Below are positions 39,101 through 51,100 of a stretch of 64,000 bases of DNA, one piece after another. The stretch's first letter is position 1. Every line of letters begins with the position of its first letter. Below the pieces are notes generated by a model, which was not told the origin of the DNA, made no database searches, and saw nothing but the letters and a program-made list of their open reading frames with translations. Source of the stretch: Platynereis dumerilii. Its lineage: Eukaryota; Annelida; Polychaeta; Phyllodocida; Nereididae. The DNA is taken from the NCBI GenBank assembly GCA_026936325.1, contig JAPTHN010000012.1:41798537-41862536 (forward strand), read 5' to 3'. The translations under genes were made by a program, and so were the position numbers.

Positions 39101-42100
39101 CTGGCACAACAGAGACCTCTCAAGCCACTGAAGTCACATCTGCAACAGGCAGCACAGCATCTGTTGCAACTGAAACTACAGCATCTGTTGCTACAGAAAC
39201 TACAATGATGAGCAGTGAGGCTACATCCGCGCCTGGCACAACAGAGACCTCTCAAGCCACTGAAGTCACATCTGCAACAGGCAGCACAGCATCTGTTGCA
39301 ACTGAAACTACAGCATCTGTTGCTACAGAAACTACAATGATGAGCAGTGAGGCTACATCCGCGCCTGGCACAACAGAGACCTCTCAAGCCACTGAAGTCA
39401 CATCTGCAACAGGCAGCACAGCATCTGTTGCAACTGAAACTACAGCATCTGTTGCTACAGAAACTACAATGATGAGCAGTGAGGCTACATCCGCGCCTGG
39501 CACAACAGAGACCTCTCAAGCCACTGAAGTCACATCTGCAACAGGCAGCACAGCATCTGTTGCAACTGAAACTACAGCATCTGTTGCTACAGAAACTACA
39601 ATGATGAGCAGTGAGGCTACATCCGCGCCTGGCACAACAGAGACCTCTCAAGCCACTGAAGTCACATCTGCAACAGGCAGCACAGCATCTGTTGCAACTG
39701 AAACTACAGCATCTGTTGCTACAGAAACTACAATGCTGAGCAGTGAGGCTACATCCGCGCCTGGCACAACAGAGACCTCTCAAGCCACTGAAGTCACATC
39801 TGCAACAGGCAGCACAGCATCTGTTGCAACTGAAACTACAGCATCTGTTGCTACAGAAACTACAATGATGAGCAGTGAGGCTACATCCGCGCCTGGCACA
39901 ACAGAGACCTCTCAAGCCACTGAAGTCACATCTGCAACAGGCAGCACAGCATCTGTTGCAACTGAAACTACAGCATCTGTTGCTACAGAAACTACAATGA
40001 TGAGCAGTGAGGCTACATCCGCGCCTGGCACAACAGAGACCTCTCAAGCCACTGAAGTCACATCTGCAACAGGCAGCACAGCATCTGTTGCAACTGAAAC
40101 TACAGCATCTGTTGCTACAGAAACTACAATGATGAGCAGTGAGGCTACATCCGCGCCTGGCACAACAGAGACCTCTCAAGCCACTGAAGTCACATCTGCA
40201 ACAGGCAGCACAGCATCTGTTGCAACTGAAACTACAGCATCTGTTGCTACAGAAACTACAATGATGAGCAGTGAGGCTACATCCGCGCCTGGCACAACAG
40301 AGACCTCTCAAGCCACTGAAGTCACATCTGCAACAGGCAGCACAGCATCTGTTGCAACTGAAACTACAGCATCTGTTGCTACAGAAACTACAATGATGAG
40401 CAGTGAGGCTACATCCGCGCCTGGCACAACAGAGACCTCTCAAGCCACTGAAGTCACATCTGCAACAGGCAGCACAGCATCTGTTGCAACTGAAACTACA
40501 GCATCTGTTGCTACAGAAACTACAATGATGAGCAGTGAGGCTACATCCGCGCCTGGCACAACAGAGACCTCTCAAGCCACTGAAGTCACATCTGCAACAG
40601 GCAGCACAGCATCTGTTGCAACTGAAACTACAGCATCTGTTGCTACAGAAACTACAATGATGAGCAGTGAGGCTACATCCGCGCCTGGCACAACAGAGAC
40701 CTCTCAAGCCACTGAAGTCACATCTGCAACAGGCAGCACAGCATCTGTTGCAACTGAAACTACAGCATCTGTTGCTACAGAAACTACAATGCTGAGCAGT
40801 GAGGCTACATCCGCGCCTGGCACAACAGAGACCTCTCAAGCCACTGAAGTCACATCTGCAACAGGCAGCACAGCATCTGTTGCAACTGAAACTACAGCAT
40901 CTGTTGCTACAGAAACTACAATGATGAGCAGTGAGGCTACATCCGCGCCTGGCACAACAGAGACCTCTCAAGCCACTGAAGTCGCATCTGCAACAGGCAG
41001 CACAGCATCTGTTGCAACTGAAACTACAGCATCTGTTGCTACAGAAACTACAATGATGAGCAGTGAGGCTACATCCGCGCCTGGCACAACAGAGACCTCT
41101 CAAGCCACTGAAGTCACATCTGCAACAGGCAGCACAGCATCTGTTGCAACTGAAACTACAGCATCTGTTGCTACAGAAACTACAATGATGAGCAGTGAGG
41201 CTACATCCGCGCCTGGCACAACAGAGACCTCTCAAGCCACTGAAGTCACATCTGCAACAGGCAGCACAGCATCTGTTGCAACTGAAACTACAGCATCTGT
41301 TGCTACAGAAACTACAATGATGAGCAGTGAGGCTACATCCGCGCCTGGCACAACAGAGACCTCTCAAGCCACTGAAGTCACATCTGCAACAGGCAGCACA
41401 GCATCTGTTGCAACTGAAACTACAGCATCTGTTGCTACAGAAACTACAATGATGAGCAGTGAGGCTACATCCGCGCCTGGCACAACAGAGACCTCTCAAG
41501 CCACTGAAGTCACATCTGCAACAGGCAGCACAGCATCTGTTGCAACTGAAACTACAGCATCTGTTGCTACAGAAACTACAATGATGAGCAGTGAGGCTAC
41601 ATCCGCGCCTGGCACAACAGAGACCTCTCAAGCCACTGAAGTCACATCTGCAACAGGCAGCACAGCATCTGTTGCAACTGAAACTACAGCATCTGTTGCT
41701 ACAGAAACTACAATGATGAGCAGTGAGGCTACATCCGCGCCTGGCACAATAGAGACCTCTCAAGCCACTGAAGTCACATCTGCAACAGGCAGCACAGCAT
41801 CTGTTGCAACTGAAACTACGGCATCTGTTGCTACAGAAACTACAATGATGAGCAGTGAGGCTACATCCGCGCCTGGCACAACAGAGACCTCTCAAGCCAC
41901 TGAAGTCACATCTGCAACAGGCAGCACAGCATCTGTTGCAACTGAAACTACAGCATCTGTTGCTACAGAAACTACAATGATGAGCAGTGAGGCTACATCC
42001 GCACCTGGCACAACAGAGACCTCTCAAGCCACTGAAGTCACATCTGCAACAGGCAGCACAGCATCTGTTGCAACTGAAACTACAGCATCTGTTGCTACAG

Positions 42101-45100
42101 AAACTACAATGCTGAGCAGTGAGGCTACATCCGCGCCTGGCACAACAGAGACCTCTCAAGCCACTGAAGTCACATCTGCAACAGGCAGCACAGCATCTGT
42201 TGCAACTGAAACTACAGCATCTGTTGCTACAGAAACTACAATGATGAGCAGTGAGGCTACATCCGCGCCTGGCACAACAGAGACCTCTCAAGCCACTGAA
42301 GTCACATCTGCAACAGGCAGCACAGCATCTGTTGCAACTGAAACTACAGCATCTGTTGCTACAGAAACTACAATGATGAGCAGTGAGGCTACATCCGCGC
42401 CTGGCACAACAGAGACCTCTCAAGCCACTGAAGTCACATCTGCAACAGGCAGCACAGCATCTGTTGCAACTGAAACTACAGCATCTGTTGCTACAGAAAC
42501 TACAATGATGAGCAGTGAGGCTACATCCGCGCCTGGCACAACAGAGACCTCTCAAGCCACTGAAGTCACATCTGCAACAGGCAGCACAGCATCTGTTGCA
42601 ACTGAAACTACAGCATCTGTTGCTACAGAAACTACAATGATGAGCAGTGAGGCTACATCCGCGCCTGGCACAACAGAGACCTCTCAAGCCACTGAAGTCA
42701 CATCTGCAACAGGCAGCACAGCATCTGTTGCAACTGAAACTACAGCATCTGTTGCTACAGAAACTACAATGATGAGCAGTGAGGCTACATCCGCGCCTGG
42801 CACAACAGAGACCTCTCAAGCCACTGAAGTCACATCTGCAACAGGCAGCACAGCATCTGTTGCAACTGAAACTACAGCATCTGTTGCTACAGAAACTACA
42901 ATGATGAGCAGTGAGGCTACATCCGCGCCTGGCACAACAGAGACCTCTCAAGCCACTGAAGTCACATCTGCAACAGGCAGCACAGCATCTGTTGCAACTG
43001 AAACTACAGCATCTGTTGCTACAGAAACTACAATGATGAGCAGTGAGGCTACATCCGCGCCTGGCACAACAGAGACCTCTCAAGCCACTGAAGTCACATC
43101 TGCAACAGGCAGCACAGCATCTGTTGCAACTGAAACTACAGCATCTGTTGCTACAGAAACTACAAGGATGAGCAGTGAGGCTACATCCGCGCCTGGCACA
43201 ACAGAGACCTCTCAAGCCACTGAAGTCACATCTGCAACAGGCAGCACAGCATCTGTTGCAACTGAAACTACAGCATCTGTTGCTACAGAAACTACAATGA
43301 TGAGCAGTGAGGCTACATCCGCGCCTGGCACAACAGAGACCTCTCAAGCCACTGAAGTCACATCTGCAACAGGCAGCACAGCATCTGTTGCAACTGAAAC
43401 TACAGCATCTGTTGCTACAGAAACTACAATGATGAGCAGTGAGGCTACATCCGCGCCTGGCACAACAGAGACCTCCCAAGCCACTGAAGTCACATCTGAA
43501 ACTTCACCATCTGTTTCTACAGAAACTACACCGATGAGCAGTGAGGCAACATCAGAGGCTGGCACAACAGAGACCTCCCAAGCCACTGAAGTCACATCTG
43601 AAACTTCACCATCTGTTTCTACAGAAACTACACCGATGAGCAGTGAGGCAACATCAGAGGCTGGCACAACAGAGACCTCCCAAGCCACTGAAGTCACATC
43701 TGAAACTTCACCATCTGTTTCTACAGAAACTACACCGATGAGCAGTGAGGCAACATCAGAGGCTGGCACAACAGAGACCTCCCAAGCCACTGAAGTCACA
43801 TCTGAAACTTCACCATCTGTTTCTACAGAAACTATACCGATGAGCAGTGAGGCAACATCAGAGGCTGGCACAACAGAGACCTCCCAAGCCACTGAAGTCA
43901 CATCTGAAACTTCACCATCTGTTTCTACAGAAACTACACCGATGAGCAGTGAGGCAACATCAGAGGCTGGCACAACAGAGACCTCTCAAGCCACTGAAGT
44001 CACTTCTGAAACTTCACCATCTGTTTCTACAGAAACTACACCGATGAGCAGTGAGGCAACATCAGAGGCTGGCACAACAGAGACCTCCCAAGCCACTGAA
44101 GTCACATCTGAAACTTCACCATCTGTTTCTACAGAAACTACACCGATGAGCAGTGAGGCAACATCAGAGGCTGGCACAACAGAGACCTCCCAAGCCACTG
44201 AAGTCACATCTGAAACTTCACCATCTGTTTCTACAGAAACTACACCGATGAGCAGTGAGGCAACATCAGAGGCTGGCACAACAGAGACCTCCCAAGCCAC
44301 TGAAGTCACATCTGAAACTTCACCATCTGTTTCTACAGAAACTACACCGATGAGCAGTGAGGCAACATCAGAGGCTGGCACAACAGAGACCTCCCAAGCC
44401 ACTGAAGTCACATCTGCAACAGGCAGCACACCCTCTGTTTCTACAGAAACTACATCATCTGTTGCAACTGAAACCATAAGTTCTATTGAAACTACTGAGT
44501 CTAGTTCTTCTGTGACTACAACATCTGTTGCAACAACCACATCTGTTTCGCCTCCGCTCACTACAACTTCTGTCCCCCCTGAGACTAGTGGATCCACTGC
44601 AGAACCTGTGACGACCGCCGCACCTCCTACCCCAGCACCTCAACCTCAGGACCCAGTCTTCGGTAAGTTTAGTCTTCATTAATTTCTTTATTTGTTACGT
44701 TAAATGCTCTTGATTATTGTAAGAGATCTTGTTTTGTATTATCATGCAGTAAGAAATTGCATATTTAAGAGTTTGTATTCCTGCAAGGGCTCTCATAATG
44801 GCTTGGCTGTCCTTCCAAATTTCCTCTTGTATGCCAGTGAGGGCTATTATAATGATTGGTTATTCGCCCAAATCCCTCTTGCATTCTGGCAACGGCTATT
44901 GTAATGGTTGGTTATTCTCCAAATCCCTCTTGTATGCTCTCAAGGGCTATTGTAATGGTTAGTTATTCTCCCAAATCCCTCTTGTATGCTGTCAAGGGCT
45001 ATTGCAATGATCGGTGATTCTCCCAACTGTCAAGGGCTATTATATTGATTGGTTATTCTCCAAATCCCTCATGTATGCTGTCAATTGCTATTGTAATGGT

Positions 45101-48100
45101 TGGTGATTCTCCCAAATCCCTCTTGTATGCTGTCAAGGGCTATTGCAATGATCGGTGATTCTCCCAACTGTCAAGGGCTATTATATTGATTGGTTATTCT
45201 CCAAATCCCTCTTGTATGCTCTCAAGGGCTATTGTAACATTTGGTTAGTTATTCCCCAAATCCCTCTTGTATGCTGTCAAGGGCTATTGCAATGATCGGT
45301 GATTCTCCCAACTGTCAAGGGCTATTATAATGATTGGTTATTCTCCAAATCCCTCTTGTATGCTCTCAAGGGCTATTGTAATGGTTAGTTATTCTCCCAA
45401 ATCCCTCTTGTATGCTGTCAAGGGCTATTGCAATGATTGGTTATTCTCCCAAATCCCTCTTGTATGCTGTCAAGGGCTATTGCAATGGTTGGTTATTCTC
45501 CCAAATCCCTCTTGTATGCCGTCAAGGGCTATTACCTGATTTCTTATTCTCCCAAATCCATCATGTATGCTGTCAAGGGCTATTGTAATGGTTGGTTATT
45601 CTCCCAAATCCCTCTTGTATGCTGTCAAGGGCTATTGCAATGGTTATTTATGAATTTTATTTTGACATTTTAGGGGAAGTTCGCCTGGTTATCCCTGGGG
45701 ATGTGAGATACACTGGAAGACAATGGGACGAGTCGCTGTTGGATCCTGAATCCCCATTGTTTCAAATCGTTCGTCAGGAAGTCTTGGATTCTGTAAGTAA
45801 ACAAAAAGCAATTTGATAATCACAATGAACACTTCAGTGATTGCTTGCATTGTTGCACAGCAGTTTTATAAAATTGATCCTGAGAGACACAGCAGAGGTC
45901 ATGACCTTTATTTTATTGTTTCACAGAAGTTTAAAGGTTGCCAAGGAAGGATAAATAGCAATTAACTTCTCGCAATAACCCAGCGGGCATTGTCATGTCA
46001 GTCTGTTGTGTATTTTGGTTATTTTATGTCGTGACTGACCTTGACTTTTAATATAAAGTGATTGTGACATTATTGTTTCCCCAACACACTGAAGTCAAAA
46101 GCCAATGTTAGCATGACATTGAACATTGACTGATCTTCTACTGACATCAGAATGAGGTCAGAAAGGGACATCACAATGATGCCAAGGAATCATGTTGTCA
46201 TCAGTTAGGTTTTTGACTGACCTTCTACTAATGACGTACTTAAGTCAGATACCCATCTGGGTGTAATGCCAATATGAAGTTGTGACCATAGCAATCCATC
46301 CAAGGTTATATATTCAATGCTATTTTTTTGCAAACCCACCTTACTCTAACACAATTTGAACATCAAATCCGACTTCAGAATGATGTCATATTGACATCAC
46401 AATGCCTCCTGGGAATTGTTAATTCCTAGGTCGGACCAACTTTTGGTGCTTAGTCTTTCAGTGTGTTATAATTGAAACTTAGCTTACCCCGGATATTATA
46501 ACAAAACAGCCCAAGTCAGGGTCACTGAGTAACAATATCACAAGCTGCTGTGTGAATTAATATCACTCGAGCCCGCAGGGCGAGAGTGATATTAATTCAC
46601 ACAACAGCGAGTGATATTGTACGAAGTGCCCTGACGCGTGGTTGTTTTGTTTTTATCACCAGGTTTTACCTCAAATTTTTAATTATAAAGAGAGATTATT
46701 TTCTGCCATTACTAAATTTTGATGTCACCATGGAGCAACAATGGATGTGACATCACAATCCCATTATTTTGGCCATTGTTTGGTTTGTGATGTTGTCAGG
46801 CATCTGAAATGCCGGTGATGTCATAACCATTGTTGAAAAATATTGCCCTTGAAGGGTGGTATTTTTTACAATATCATAGGCCCTGATATTTTGACTGTAA
46901 ACAGTGATATTCACAGCCAACCAGGTGATAAAACGCCTACAAAAAGGCCAGATTGTATACCAATGGGCAGAGTCAGAATGTTATGCCTTTGAATAACCTG
47001 GACTACAGACATTTAAAAGGCTCCTGTCTGATTGCACTTATTGGTTGTTTGCTACTGTATGCCACAATATTTTAAAAAATTTTCTTAAAGCTCTATAGCA
47101 GTCTGTTGTCAATGCCACTTATTGGCTGTTTGTTGCTGTATATGCCATAATATTTTACATGTTTTCTTAAAGCTCTATAGTGGTCTGACATCAATGCCAC
47201 TTATTGGCTGTTTGTTGCTGTATATGCCATAATATTTTACATGTTTTCTTAAAGCTCTATAGTGGTCTGACATCAATGCCACCTTTTGGCTGTTTGTTGC
47301 TGTATATGCCATAATATTTATCATTTTCTTCTTAAAGCTCTATAACAGCCTGGCATCAATGCCTGGTTTTTACGAAGCTATCGTCAAAAGTTTCAGGTAG
47401 CCTGTAATAAGTGAATTAAGGTCATAAGTGGTGGTCGGGCAGGTAGAATAGTTTGTAAGTTATGAGATTAAAGTATCCATAAAACAAGTTGTTTGCAGGG
47501 AAGTTTACTTTCTAGGGTACTGCAGTCACTTTCCCCTTGAGTTGAGAGAACTTCACAGCCACTCTGAGCAAAAGCATTTCGAAAAAATAAAAAAGGTGAT
47601 TTATAAATGTGATAATGCAGTAATTGATGAACCATCATTCTGGAAACCACATTACATGTTATTGTGTCACTGGGGGCTGTGTGCAGATAATAAAGGGTGC
47701 AGACACAAAATAAGCTCTTTACCCGTTTAGAACCTCTCTAAAATATTAAGCCCTACAGAACATTTTCAAAAAATTTACAGGAAACCCATTGAGTAATTTG
47801 CCACTCATAAATAAGGGGAAAAAGACTATGGGCTGGTTTCGAGCAAACAAAATAGTTAGCATTGGCAAGGAGTATTATTCTGTCAACAGTGCTCCATATA
47901 AAATGCTGTGAAGTGGATTTAGTTGTGGCATCATTAATAAGAAAAAAATTGTAAGAAATTAAGTTTGATAACAGTAAATTCAGAATTTTTGACATTTTTC
48001 CCTTACAGTCAACTTTCTGTTTACAAAAATAAATTTTTCCAGTTTTTCCCCCACGATCCTTTTATTGGGACCATTTTACACTCTTGACAATAAGGTTTTA

Positions 48101-51100
48101 TATGGAACCTTTACGGGTTCTATAAGCTGGTATAGATAAGGAACCCTAAAGGTTCATTATTCAACTTTTAAAAAGGTTTCAACAGCTAACAAAAACAACA
48201 TTTATATAATCCAGCTGCACTGAACTCCCAGAATGAAACCCCTTTTTCTCAAATTGGGAGAATAGGGCCCTATCATAGGGCCTTCCTACCGCATTGAACC
48301 TTTTCAATTCATTTGAACCCTTAAAAATATTTAGATCCTTTTTTTTTTGGCTGTGGGTTCTTTATGTATACCACCAAGAACCTTTTGTCAAGAGTGTAAT
48401 CATTTTGCTTTTAAGGATCGGGGTCGAAGACTTTGATTTCACAGGACTGATAAAAAAGCTTCAAGGGGGAAATTAAAATTAAGAGAGATATTTTAAGGCA
48501 TTATTAGATAAGTATAGGCTGTATAGCAGCTGGAATATTGAAGAATTTTAGCTTCTTAATTAAGGCATTACGTGCAGTATAATCAGCTCACTTTCCCAAA
48601 TTGAAAATTAACACTGTAAAGGTCATTTGTTTCTACCAAATTTTAAATGATGGCCTTGCACCATAAAATAACATTATATTACAAGTATATATATTCAGGA
48701 TTTAAAAGGTCTTCTTTGATGCAAGAGATGGTAAACTAACTTTTGTTGATAATATGAACTGTTATGAATTTTGAATGTATCACATGTGAAAAACTGGGTG
48801 TAGCTCCAACTCCAACCCCTTACTATGTCTTAGATATAAGAAATCGTTTTACTCACCCCTCACAGTTTCCTCATCACTTACATACACTGCTCACACAAAT
48901 TAAGGGTGCAAGAGGTTTTTTAGTTATTTTTACCAGTTATGGCTGTTTTTGTGGAATATAATTCACCAAATGTAAGAGACATTTCACATGCAAGGAGATT
49001 TGTTACAGAAGTTCAATTAAAAAACACAGGGTTAACCAAAACTCAAGTCCTTACCCTATCCATAAACCTCACTTTATCTGTAACCCTAATTTTAAACCTA
49101 ACCTTGAGTCTGTTTCCACATATGATGTATTGATCCTGTGTTTCGTAATAACATTTCTGTAGGAAACATCCTTACACACTCACTATTTTTGGCCATTCAA
49201 ACACATCACACTGACACGGCCATGACTGGAAATGACAATTATTGCCACTTTGCTCCTTTAAGAAATGTGAGTATTTTGTGAATATTTTGTTCTTCCTTTG
49301 CCGATTCTGCCCCCGTCAGTTTTCAAATATTTGAAAATGAAACACAGCCTATGTCCTTCTAGTGGGTGAGAAAGGTTGTGTGCGAGTTTTTGTAGATGGG
49401 CAACTTATACTTTGGCGATGGAAAGACGGAGGGGTCCATGAATTAATAGTAGGATATTCTGAATTACAGGGAAGGAAGTATCATCGCTGACACAGATCTA
49501 GTTTACTTGGATATTCTGGATTACACCGAAGAAGAGGTTGAAGATTTCTGCAGGGACTTGACAAACCGGACGGCCGATCTCATCGTCAATGCTACTAATT
49601 CAAACTTCACTTTCGGGGGAGGTATGTTTCTTTTAATTACCCATACACTAATGGAAACTTCACTTATGCATTTTTTACTAGAATCGCCAGATTTTTTGAT
49701 TGTTGAAATCTAATGCTTCTAATTTAAAGTAAAAAGTAAGTAAGTAAGTAATATTTATTTGAAGTCGGATTTACAAAAGAAACATAAATCCGCAAGGGAT
49801 TTTTTTTACCGACATAATTCTACTTTCACATCGATATGTCTTATACTCCATTGGCGAGCAGCGTGCTGCTTCCAAACTCTTGGGCAGCAGTGAATATATC
49901 CAAGGGTGCCGGAGCAGGGGGGGCAGGGGGGGGGGGGGTAATTGCCCCTCCTGCCCTTTGCCAGGAGGGGCAGGGGGGGGGCAAGGTTGCCCTTCTCATG
50001 TCAAAGAAAAAACATTATCAGGCCTTAATTTACAGTGATTTAGGCCAAAATTTTTAATTATTAATTCCAAATTATTATTTACACCACATAAAATTTTTGT
50101 CACGCGAATTAGATTTGCCCTTTCTCGACCGACCGCCCCTGCCGCCCACGTTTCCTTCCGGCACCCCTGCCCATCTCATGTCTGATTCTATTGAAACAGC
50201 TACAGTTCATGTGGCAAATTCGTTTGTGGCAAGTCACTACAGCACTTTCTCCAAACCTGATCTCTAGACGTGACCGCAGTGCACTCTATCACAGCCAGGA
50301 AATTTGATATGCAAAAAGAGTGGACCGTTGCACTGTGAAAATGGCACTTTGTGACTCATGATAGCTGATGAAGTTTCATCTTCTCTTCATTCAACATGGA
50401 AAACATGGAGGCTGTTTGATTAGTCATGATCAAGAACAGGCCATTTGCTTTGTCATAACTGATTTTAGAGTAAAACTCAGATGCATTTAATCCTTTCGTT
50501 TGCCTGTCACCAACAAGCGGGATTAGTGTCCTTAAATCAAATTAGCATTGAAAGTATAGGGTATGATCATGACAAATCATCAGCACAATGACACACAAAA
50601 TGCCAAATGTTTTCACAGTGCAGCAGTCCACTCTTTTTGCACATCAAATTTCCTGGCTTTAAACCTGAATAACTCTAATGTTATGATTTCCTTATGTGCT
50701 ACTTGATTTTATGGAAAACATAATTTTGAATAGCGTCAATTAAAATTTGAAATGCATTTTGCAAGGATTCCTATGGGTAATGGCCAACTGTATGTTGACA
50801 TCTCAACTGTACACCGAACATTTCGGGAATTAGGAAGTGTACGAATGATATTGTATTTCAAGATAGCTATATTTGAACAAGGAGATGACCACTAAAGAAA
50901 TACACTTGACTATTGCCAACTCTTGTTGAGTAGTCCAGATAAGTCATCAGAATGATGTGAAATCAATTCAGACAGCAGAAATCAGTCGAATCACTGTTGT
51001 TGTACGTGTCACATATATTTCAAGTACTGGTCAAACATCCAGATGTCATATACTGCTCAGTTTTGGATCGATAAGGATATTCACAGTGGCGTATTTAGGG

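Noticed and set aside
31171-43479. 4,102-codon cysteine-rich open frame on the minus strand
   Set aside because: Mirror of array B in another frame. The striking Cys content comes from antisense of GCA and ACA codons; no signal peptide or other gene feature.
15583-44394. CRISPR-like array
   Set aside because: Direct repeats without spacers, 102/132-bp units, coding and in an animal genome.
45330-45816. Overlapping small frames in the 52-bp minisatellite
   Set aside because: By-products of the tandem repeat in an intron; only the part from 45674 is coding, in the mucin frame.
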